A DNA stretch of 64,000 nt from Mycteria americana (Eukaryota; Chordata; Aves; Ciconiiformes; Ciconiidae). The notes under the pieces were generated by a model. The model ran no database searches. It was not told the origin of the DNA and worked only from the letters and a program-made list of their open reading frames with translations. The translations under genes were made by a program, and so were the position numbers. Shown here piece after piece: positions 48,626 to 59,900 of the stretch (position 1 is its first letter; every line of letters begins with the position of its first letter). Location: assembly GCF_035582795.1 (NCBI RefSeq), contig NC_134367.1, forward strand, positions 120,428,062-120,492,061. The letters are read 5' to 3'.

Positions 48626-51600
48626 TGGACCAAACTTTCTCCTTGCTTATTTGACTGATTGGGTTATTTCAAAGTAAGCTGTATCAGATGGATAGATATA
48701 TACAAAATGTTGACTTGTGGTTCACCAATATTTTTTAAAAGTTACGAGGAGCCCATTTTGTGCCTTTTATTTGCCAGTTAGCAAGAGCACGAGAGGTAAG
48801 AAGGAATGCCAGTTAATTTACTCCAGTAACTCAGGAACGTCCTGTGAATTATTTAGTTCTGAAAATCAGTCATTGAAGAAAGCAAAGAGGTTGCAACACC
48901 AAATGGATACTTGTTACTTTGGAAGGCATGTGGTGCTTCAGAATCAATGCATTACGTAGTGGATTGGTTTTGCTGCTCCTTCAGTCTAAGTGGTCCCGTT
49001 AATTTAATCACCTACCAAACATGCTTTGCTAACGTGTTCTGCCTGCTGCAGGCAAGCAGGTCGTGGTGGGAGTGTAACGGAGCCTGTGCACTGCATTGGA
49101 GCAGGGCTGAGGTGAGTTTCTCAGCAGGCAGCGAGCTGGGGGCAGGATGGGCTCTGTGTAATAAACTGTACTAGATGTCTTAGGGAGAATGAGTGAATGG
49201 TGTGTGGAAGGAGCCACTTGGTAATCTTAGACTATGAAGCAGTAAAAGAAATGATCCCGTAATTAGTTTCAATTGCTCCAAATATCTGGGGTTCAATTTA
49301 ATTTAACTTAACCAAATGTGGTTTTTTACAGACTTTCTGCTGTGACAGTGTCTTCAGTTGCTCATATAACACCACACACAGGAGAGAGGTGCTATACAAA
49401 GAATTCAGCTGAGGGACATTATCAGTAAATGTGCGGTATCTGTCATCCCAGCCTAACCCGTTTAATCCACCTGCTCATTAAAACACAAACATAGTCTCCA
49501 ATTAACTGTAAGGCAGTATGAACTGAAAATACTCAATGAGCTGCTGATCCTTGAACTGTCTGAGCATGTCTATGCCTAGGGATTTTGGTGAGACCACTCA
49601 AATGTTTCATCTTGTTTGGTTAAGGTACATGAAGTTCGAATCCTGGTTCAAAGAAGTTGACAGAATTTTGACTTCAGTAGGACCATGGTTTCACCAGGCT
49701 TTTCCAGCAACAGTAAGGACTAGAAAGTGTCCTAGCTGCAGAAACACTTTGTTTGCGGTCTTCAAATTCTGAGACTCTCCCTTTTAAAATTTACAATACT
49801 GTACAGTAAGTATTGCAGCATGGTACTTTTTTTTTCCCCCCAACTAGTATGAGAGAAAGCATGCCTGTGAGTATGTAAATACCTAGAAGCAGATAGCTTT
49901 AGTTGTAGCACAGAAAACTTTAATTGTTCAAGTATGTAACTTTAGCAATGATTTTTTTTTTTTTAAAGCTCAGCTTATGCAAATATACATTCATGAATTA
50001 GCAGTGTTTTGCTTAAAAGCATGTCCCTTGAAAGACATTAAAACCAAATATCATTCAATGGCTTCCAAGAGCTTTGTGACAGCCCTTTCATCTGTTGCCT
50101 TTCTCTGTTCTGCTTGCATTGCTCTGCAGGGCTGACGCCACAAGCACTGAGAGCTGAGTAGCTGTTCTGACTGCTCCTGCCTGTTCCATTTTTATTTACA
50201 CACTTGCATTGCCTGTTCAAGATTTTTTGATGGGTAACACTAGATCTTTTTTTAAACAGCCAATGCAATTTACATTAATTTGCATTACTTAAAGGCAAAT
50301 TGCCTGCTTTTGGCATTGAAGCTAGGTGGTACAATTTAAAACAAGTGCTGGTGTAGAAGATGCATAACCTTGTTCCAGGAAATCAAATGAAGCAGAAATA
50401 GTGGTTTTGGCTTCTGAAAAAGTGTTGTCTCGCTTCTGGCTCATGCACCCCTGGTTAATGGTAAAGCTATGTGTGTAGTTTTAGTAAAACCCAAGAATGG
50501 AAAGCTTGGTAACTACTTATTTCTTCTAATCTGCTCCTATTTTCAGCAAATTTGCATAGTGAAGGCACTTGTATGCTCTGCTCTGTGACTAAAGAAAGGA
50601 GTAAAAACAGCTCCTGAGTCTCTAAGTGCAGCAATACCTTGACCAGACCAGACCCTGACCCTGCCAAACATCCACAGTGTATTATAGAAGCTGAGGCTTG
50701 AAAGTTTGTTGGTTGACGAGCTTGGACACTGCCAACCTCTAGAGGAAGGCTGAAGTTCCTCTGAGGTGTAAACAGCACCTGGATCTCATTTGCCACCCTC
50801 ACTGTGCAGATTTCAAGCTTGGACAAGTACTTCAGGAGATGGAAAAATGGACAGACATACCTGACGTGCTCATTTCCTGACCGCAAAATAACTGCTCCTT
50901 TCTGATGAAAGTGGCCCATTTCAAGCTGTAGGCGAGGTTTTAAAAAGTATCATTTGAAGGCAGCCACAGTTCAGCTAGGCTGCCTGTAACCACAGCTGAG
51001 ATAGGCCTGAGTAGCGCTTATGTTGTAATGTAACACGCCATCCTGGTGATGGCCCTTTATACAGCAAATGAGCCCGAGTGGGGGAAGTTGGCTTTTCAGC
51101 CTGCCCATGCAAAGTTCTCTGCCTCTTCAGAAGCGTGGCTTCTGCACAGCTCAGTGGTCTAAATGTTAATCCTGCCTTTAATATCCACTACCTTTCCCCA
51201 GTCCTTATTTACACATCATTGACCAAATTCAAATTATACCAATTTGTTACATTTTATAACCTCGGGAGACAGAAACCCTTGGACTTGAGGCTCTAGCGAT
51301 TATCAGAGTCCTAAGCTATGCTTTATGGAGACTAAATACAGGTATGCAAATATCGCCTGCCTTTTCCTCACCCCACCTTTTGTCTTTTCTCTTAGAGATG
51401 CTTTTCATTACATCAGTTATTTTCAATGGTAAGATCTTACAGGATGCACTCTCCTTCTTTTGTTCTGTATTTTCCCTAATTTGTTACTTGTAAAAACATA
51501 AAGGCTCCCTAGAGTTTCAGCCAATCATAACTTACATTTCAACAATGCTCCTCTCTTCTTACTATAGTCTTTAGAGTTTCATTTATTCATGTTTCAATTC

Positions 51601-53270
51601 AAATAGGAACAATGTTACATCAAGCTGTGCTCTTCCACTATTATATACAGAATACATTCCATCTGTTTGAAACACCAATAATTTTAAATATTTTACATTA
51701 ATTTTTTCTTACTATCTTTCATTGTTACAAGCATTATGGTGCATTTTAAAAATGAGGGACAGGATTCAGTACTGAGCGTGTTAGTGTTAATGCCTGAGAA
51801 ATGAAGCCAGTTTGACTTTAATCTAAAGTAATTTTTCAGATTTTCCAATATTGTTTATTTCTCAAAACCGATCTTTTTATTATACAAATAAAACAGATCT
51901 TTTTCCTTTTAGCACATTGTATATGATAAGAATTTAAAACGTATGTTGGTTGCTTAACCTAACTTTTACTGTGTAAGTTTTTACACCTTCGTAGCGCTAT
52001 AAATATGATAGCCCTGTACTTACCGGCTCAATGGAAGGGGCAGAGAAGTACCTATGCCTGCTTTACAGGTAAGAAAACTGAGGCAAAAGGTAATTTTTCA
52101 GTATTAATCTCCTCTTTTACATGGATTTCGTCATTTTCTTGCCTTTCCCTAGCTTCCAGGCTCCTAGCTTCCATTGCTCTAAGCTAGGTTGTCTCAGAAT
52201 TTCATCACACCTGGGACTTTGAAAGCAGCCAACACGCAGTTTTACCTTCAGCATGCACATGCGGACATAAAGGAAAACTTCTCGTCCCTCCCCCGTTTTC
52301 CCACTAATTCTTGAAAGAAGTTGAGAAATACAGCAATTTTTTAAAAACTTAGTAAAAGCGACACCACATTTCTATTCCCTACATGCAATTCGCAACACTT
52401 ACAAAGGAAAGGCGAGAGGCGCAAAGCACGTTTTTCAGATCCACATGGTTGGTGGAATGCAGAGGAGATAGTGAAACCTACAGTCTCTCCATTTATGGTT
52501 TTTTTTTTCACATAAATTAGAGAAGAAAAGCTTTCCATAAAAATAGGAAAAAAAAAAAAAAGGTGGGAAGTTTACAAAAAACAGAACAGAGGTAGACAAA
52601 AACTTGAAGTTACACTGTACCTGTTCACCTAAGAGAAATCCTTAACCGCTTCTTTACAGAAAATATACCCTGTTTTGTTTTATTTTGTTTTGAGCTACTG
52701 GTGTCCTGAAAGAGCATTACTCTTATAAATATACAGAATTTTAAAGCTTTATGAAGTCTGATTACTTGATCACAAAGCTCCAGATTCCCCCTGATGAGTA
52801 AGTCCAAGAACAGAAGCCAAGTCCTGCTGGCTCTACGAGCTCCCATATGGGCCTAAAGCTCCCCACTGGCAGTTCAATGGGGTGCAGCCAGCAAGGGTAT
52901 TCTCCTCCTAAAGCCTCTGCTAGACCTTTTTATTTCCAAAAAGAGGGAAAAGTAAGAAAAAGGAAATAAATCTCATTAGGAAAAACATGCTGCAGTTTAA
53001 CTGAAGGGGCAAATGCAAAGTTAAAAAAAAATAATAAAAAAGCTACATATCATGAAAGATAAAACAGTAGAATAAATATATATACATATAGTGGTTTTCA
53101 GAATAGTCGTATCTTAAAAACATAAAACAACTCTCAGGAAAATGACAGGCAATACTAATAGAGACATTCTGTTTAAATATTTGGTATTTTAATTTAAAAA
53201 CGTACACTTTTCTTCTGTATTTATTTCAGGAAAACATGGGGTCATGCTGTAAAGTTCTGGTATTGGTATT
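48626..53270. other. Spacer between convergent CHGB and TRMT6
   Basis: About 4.6 kb of AT-rich DNA separating the 3' ends of the two genes. No exon or RNA gene could be supported. One minus-strand open frame of 150 codons (50467-50919) has no recognised relative. Part of the right end may be an extended TRMT6 3' UTR. Confidence 0.65.
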
Positions 53271-53276
53271 CTCTTT

Positions 53277-53282
53277 TTATTG
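53277..53282 (-). terminator. TRMT6: TRMT6 poly(A) signal candidate (AATAAA on minus strand)
   Basis: TTTATT on the plus strand reads AATAAA in the direction of TRMT6. It is the first such hexamer past the stop, about 500 bases downstream. Other copies follow at 53220-53225 and 52929-52934, so several ends are possible. Confidence 0.5.
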
Positions 53283-53777
53283 TTCCTTTGGAAAGAAAAG
53301 CGTATGATTTTTGCTGTTCGTTCTACTTCCTTAAATTACTGAACACAGCCAGGTTCTGTGTCCAAAGAAGGAGCAGATCACTACGTAGAACGTTTTACCC
53401 TGATGCTGTTCTGGGAAAATGGGAAACTTAAGTTAGATGTGTTGATTCGCACTCAACCTCTTAAAAAAACTACTTTGTCATATCCACTTTTGGCAACAAA
53501 CAAACTGAATGCCTTCACTGATGCTTTATCTTCTCTTCTTTTTGAAGTTAGTGTGTTTTCAGTGGGATGTTTGCTTCCAGGGTTTTTTCTTCACGTTCTG
53601 ATCATGTAAACTGGTAAAGAGTGAGAGAATCCTCCCTGCCGTGCAGTTCTGCTGCTTTTTGCTGACAGATGTATGACAGGTACAATTTCTGTGCTGTCAA
53701 GAGCACAGAAAATATACTTGGTATTTTCCTAACAGTAGGACTCCTGAGATCTAAAAAACAAATCAATTCTTCAAATG

Positions 53778-53951
53778 TTAACAATGAAGGTCTTGAACTT
53801 TGCATCTTTTAGACGATGGCTCTTCCATCTTCAGAGCTTCAAAATTACTGGAATCAGATTTGCCCTTATCCAAGACAACAGTTATACCAGATAGAAGGTA
53901 GCCTCCACCTCCACTCATTGTCAGTTTTGGATGGCTTCGATCTGGTAAGAC
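53778..53951 (-). CDS. TRMT6: TRMT6 last coding exon
   Basis: Acceptor aaag, then VLPDRSHPKLTMSGGGGYLL and a diverged tail ending KRCKVQDLHC, stop TAA (53778-53780). The SGGGGYLLSG motif is nearly invariant in the family. The basic KRCK tail resembles the human KKRK tail, a possible nuclear localisation signal. Confidence 0.95.
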   Translation of the reverse strand, partial: VLPDRSHPKLTMSGGGGYLLSGITVVLDKGKSDSSNFEALKMEEPSSKRCKVQDLHC

Positions 53952-56900
53952 CTTTAAAAAAACAAAACCCAAAACAAACAAAAACCCAAGCATCTGTAAA
54001 AACTCACTCTATATGTGCACATCAAATTGTGTAATTTAAGTTTACAGTATAAGATGTAATTTTTTTTCCCAGCCACCACCACAAACAGCCATTTGGAAAG
54101 TGTATTTATCTTGAAAGGGCAAAGTATCTGCATACCAGAAACCAGCTACAGAAATACAGAAGAATACAGGCTACTGCCTTACTGATTACTTCTTCATGGC
54201 ATTTCCAGCAAAATTATGAAGTCAACGTTTGGGATACATTAAAGTCTCATTAATGTGTTCAGAACTGGTGTACTTGCAAGAAACCACAGCTGGTCTAACA
54301 AAACAGCATTAATACAGTAATTTCCAGTTCTGTCACTATAATCTTTACGTAGCTACTCTTAAGGTAAGACATAGCAATGAACCATCACTTTCAGCTACAT
54401 TATACTTTTCTGTAAGCACTTTCTCTTCAGTTATGTTTCCTCCTTGCTTTGACTACCATCACAGGTCCAAGCTGATCTACATGCATCCAGGAGATGGTGC
54501 AGTATTGTTCCTAACTGCACCTGGACAGAGCAACCCTTGCCAAGCCTCACTTGTGTGAACATCTTCATCTATCAATCTCCTAATCATTCCCAATTTGGTT
54601 GCCTGATCAATAGTCAGTAATCATAGCCACCCTTGAATTAAGTCATCCCCTAAACAATAACTCCTTATGGACTTCAGAAGCCTATGGGCAAGGAGAAAGT
54701 CAGTAAAATGCAAGAACCTCTTCAGAGGTGGTGAGCTTAAAGATCTTACATACTTCTGCTTCTTCATAGTTGAGAGGGTACTCCACATTTGCAAACATCT
54801 TGTTCAAACAAAGTTAGTCGAACTGACATTTTTCACTGTGGAGATGTTTTCCCCTCTCATCTTGTTTTCATTGTTCAGCTCCCAGATCAGAAACTTTTTG
54901 TTACTTTAGTTCCAGGAAACATGTTATTTGAAGACACTGACTTTGTAAGTCACCACCATTCTTAACAAAACAAAACTTTTTTCAGCTATCAAACCAACTG
55001 GAAATGAATAAACACTTCTAATATTTTGCTACATCTCTCTTACACAACATTAGATTGTCCCTCACTTCAGGCTACCCAGTAAAGCAGCACAACTATTAAA
55101 TCTGTCAGTTTGCTACAAATATTTCAGCAAATGTCTAAGTGAAATGCTTTGGAAGAAAAGAAAGTATTTCCATTTGCAATTGTTGCAATGAAGTGTTAAA
55201 ACTCCTCAGACTATTTTCCCACTGCTCTCAGGTAAAAAAAAAAAATGCATAAGCTTATACACAGTTTCAGCCAAAAAATGTCTTTTTGGAGGGTGTTTCC
55301 CTCCCCAGCATTCATGCAGCTTTGACAACCACTTACTGCAATCCTTACCTGGTAGTTTCGTAGCCAGGTTTCAGACAGCTTTAGGTTAATAACACCACCT
55401 CTTTCCCTCAGCTTTGTGTAACATTCTAATAATGGCTTAAAAAAACCCAAATAATAGGTTATACAGCAGAATAGTCTCAAACTTCAACTATAACAGCTAA
55501 AATAACATACTTGATTTACCTCCTTATACTGGCAGTAGACAACAAAAGGCCTTGAAGGAGCAACAAATTCCAATAAAGGAAGTAATAAAGGAGCAGGATG
55601 AAACTTGCTGGCTACAATTAAGCTGCAAAAGAAATTCCATGCACATTAGTTTTCTGCTTCTAAAACCTATTCATCAAGTGACATTTTCTCCTACTTAGCA
55701 CAGCGATCAATTATACCTTAAATGTTGCCAATCAGCATGTTTTCATGGCTCTAACAACTCCCCAAATATAAAAACAAATCATGATTTCCTACTTGCATAA
55801 TTAAGAGGATAAAACACTTGTTCTCTAAAGTGCAGTATATTACATTGCAGAAACACTCATTTCAGCTGTGTTGAGCTCCACAGTAATTCTTGTGACCCAA
55901 GAATTTGCATGCTGCTTTCTCTACCCTAAGACCATTGTCCAAATATAATTTAAATGTTGTGACTGCTAATTGTTGTTTAGAATGTAACCTCAGTCGTGAC
56001 TCTTTAAACTGGGTAATCTTCATTAAATACAGTTTTATATTAAAAAGTTATTATTTAAGGAGAAAATAATCCCTTAATGGGCATGACTAAAAATCTTTTA
56101 AAAAGAAACTATGTCCTTGCCAACTTAAAGGCTTCATATTTTATTCTCCATCCTCATTTTAATGTCATAGTATAAGTTGGATTTACAGATGGTTAAGATT
56201 CTCTAGATATCTAGAGTTTTAATAAAAAAAAAATCACTGCTAAACTAGATTGCAAGAAATGGTTGAGTAAATTAGTTAGTAAGTTGTACTTGTGCAGAAA
56301 GAATGGGCTAATTAAACTACTTCTCCAGTACTCAGATACTATATGAGAGAACCCATCAATTAACATTTGGTCTCCAGGGGAACGTACAGCACTGGAGACA
56401 CCATTAAACCTACCTAACAAAAGGGAGGTAAAAATGGATCTTCAATTTTCTAAACACAATAAAGAGGTGACACAATTCTTTTACAGTTGTTTCCATTCCG
56501 GGTTTCTGCTGGCCATGGCCTTGTGGCCCATTTACTTCAAATCCAAACTTCATAAAATTTGTGCTCAGTAATTAACCAAGCAGACTATCAAGAAAAAAAA
56601 GACTCCAGACTGTGCATCAGAAGGCTTGGGGTACTGCACTGACACTGCCAGGAGCTCTGCCAGACAACAGGAAGGTAAGTGAGAGATAAGAGAGACTCTG
56701 AAAAATCGAATTCTGTTCTCTCATATGGCAGCACATATTGCTGTCAGCAGGTAGTCTGGCCAGTCGCAAAATTAATGTAATGGGTGAGAGGGGAGAAGGA
56801 GGAGGTAGAGAAAGGGTAGGGAAGGGTAGAGAGAGGGTGTGTGGTCTAATTCTGAACACTTGGAGTGTCTAAAAACCAATTTCTGCTTTCATCATACCAG

Positions 56901-59900
56901 AAAAATTTAATAGTCTATCTTGAAAAAGCCTTCTTTAGAAGAATACCAAAATCCCTAATGAATGTCTTCCTTTTTCCCCTTCAAAGACCTGACAGACTTC
57001 AACTCCCATAAATGGAATTGAACAAACAGGTCTAGCAGGACTGTTTTACCACCTAACAGCACAGAAGACATACATTTTAATAAAATTGTATCTTCTACAT
57101 TAAGTAGTAAATATTGTAAAATTCAGTACCTCAAGAGTAATTCTCCTAAAGTTGGTGCCCATCTTTACCTAATGACCAGTTTTTCTTTACTCTGACAGTA
57201 AGTCCTAATCTTTTTCCCCACCTCCAATGGTAACCAGCTTATACCTATCTTTTCCCTGTTTCTCTCTGGCAAAACAAAACAAAACAAAATCCTAACTTCC
57301 CTGCCTGCTTCTACTCACATGCCAAGTCGTTAGTTTGAAGCATTTCTTTATTTCAAGCCAATTTTTCCTGGCTTAGCAGTATACGTACCCTGTGGCTCTT
57401 GATCTAAACAAATGGTGAGCTACAAAAGGCAGATGCCTAAGAAAGGTGATCCTGATTGAGCCATCTGGGACAGTGCCTTCAGGCAACCATAAACTTCTCT
57501 TCCCCCCTATCATGCTGAAGACTTCCTAAAGCAAGAAATCACTCATCTCTTTCAAGTATATAATTTGTTACAGCCTTCATGCATTACAAAGGACAAAAGA
57601 AGTAGACAAGTGATTGAAAACAAATGAACAAGAGACAAATACTAAATAGGCTTCCTTGAACCCAAACTTAATAGACAACCGAATACACTATTTTACACTA
57701 CAGGAAGAATCAAGTAAAGTCAAATATTAATTTTCACTTTGCCAAACCATACAGAGACATTAATTATAATGATGGGTGCAGGAGACAGCGGTAAAACCGT
57801 AACAAAACACTACCACTGTTGAGGCAGCTTAATGGTCATCCACAGGCATCACCAGTGGTGCTGCTGCTGCCAAAGAGATGTGCAGTACTTTTTACAAACC
57901 TCCTTTACCATTTTATTGCTTCAGAGAACATGGAATGACCTATCTCTGCATCTTTATAGAAAAGGCTAATTCTACCACTTAAATATGCTAGATGAGATAT
58001 ACTAAAATATGAGTGAGCATGAGTTAAAACATTTCATAATAACAAAAACAAAAATTATACACAAGCATTTAAACATAACCAATAAATGTGTATTAAAATT
58101 TATCCAAGCAGAACAGCTTTATTCCCAGTGAGTCAATATCCTTAGGAGGAAAAAATGAATATGAATGTTATTAAATTAACTAAATCAATGTTACTTGATT
58201 AACTAAAATCACTTCAGCATGTGTTAAGAATATCATGAAAAAGTCACAACCACCAAGTGCTCTTACACTATTGTGGGGCTGAATTTCTCGGAATATGTTT
58301 ATCATATTTGTTTTAAACTTCTGATATTAAATCCTCATGTTAAATTGTTCCTTGGGAACAATCGATCCTGGCTAAAGCAGGTAAAATGAAGTTATGTGTT
58401 TTTTCCTGTGTAAAAAAGAGTGTTTTCTAAAACACTGGTTTGTTTTCTAAAACTCTGGTTTGTTTTCTAAAAACAAACCAACCAACCAAACCCCAAAACA
58501 ACAAACTTAGTTCCAGTTCAATAAACTTAAAACTTCAGGTTCTACTTTGCCAATTAGAATCCTGTGATTTTTACTGGCAGTCATTTAGTATTAAATTCTA
58601 CCTGGATTCTCTTTGGTTTCTCTTTGGATAGAATAGATTTGTTTGTTTGTTTGTTTACTCATAACTAGTCAGGAAACTATGACTTGTAGATCATGAAATT
58701 TCAAACCATTTAAATAACAGAAAAAATCTCAACCACGTAAGAACGAAACAATACCCAAGACACACCTGGGTTGACTGCTTGCTTGTAAATATTAAGAAAA
58801 AAATTAGGGTATTTTTAAAACAAAGCTTTTACTTGTTTGAAAGGAAATAATTTTCTGTAGACGTGTTTTCAAACAGAAGACCTTTCTGACTACAAACAAA
58901 CTCACCCATCAGCATTCTTCTCTCTCAACAAAGCAGCAGTTTCTATTAGCTTTTTCCTTCTCTCCCATTGTTTTCTTTGCTTTTCCCGAACCTTTGAACA
59001 ACAAAACAAATAGTTTGCACTTTAACTGGTAATTATATATTGGATCACTATTTCATGGACTGAATTTTAATTTTTTGCATCTTAGATGGCTTAATGTAAG
59101 ACAACTTCCAGAATTCCATTTTAACACCTGAATAAGCTGTATTTCAGCATGTCCGATTCAGACAGCAGAATTTTAAGTATATAGACGTCGTAAAACTTGA
59201 ATAGCCACAACAAGTATTCTTACATTTTCTTTATTTTCTTTTTCTTTGTTCTCTTTAAAGTCTACATCTTCAGCATTAATGTCCATTGTTTCTTGCTCTT
59301 CTGTTTGGTTGATCTCCATAGCTGCTTCAGTAGTAGATTCCTCTTCTGTTTCCTGTAGGGAAGTCTGCTTCTCATCAGTCAATCCATTGCTTTCTTCTTC
59401 CACTAGCACGTTATCTTCAGGTTCTGAAGGCAGAGCCTCGGTAGAAAATGTCCCAGAGAGGAGACTATCCACTTTGCTGAGAGGAAATTCATGAAGATTA
59501 TCGAAAAACAGTTTTGGAAATCCAAAACAACTGGTAGCAGCTCTAACAGGTCCCCCTCCTGGATACATCTGAATAATGGATCCATAGCCTATGAGAGCAA
59601 AAGAATCAAAACCACATTGGAAAGCCAGAATTTCTTAAATTGCTTAAGCATTTTAGAAATTTAGAAAATTAAATGAAGTATTCATTTAAAAATAGGTAAG
59701 TAAATTGCCTGCTCTTAATCTAACCTTCATCAAATTTAACAGGCTGCTGAAGTATGCCTCAAGTAGAAAATCTTTATTGGAAGGACAACAGTTACTACAA
59801 CTCAAAAGGACAAGGTAACTCAAAGATTATGCACATATTAAACATGTATTTAGGATTAGCACAGAACATATAAGCAGTGACAAATTGTTAGAAAAGCTAA

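Larger units (their letters stand above)
55623..58905 (-). other. TRMT6: TRMT6 intron, 3.3 kb
   Basis: The largest TRMT6 intron inside the window. It is AT-rich and contains a 20-bp tandem repeat (58421-58473), an AAAAC-type run (57270-57290) and a TTTG run (58636-58657). No nested gene was recognised. Confidence 0.85.

Noticed and set aside
49634-49643. GTTCGAATCC, a tRNA B-box-like word
   Set aside because: The flanking bases do not form a T-arm stem, and no A-box or acceptor stem is found at the right distance.
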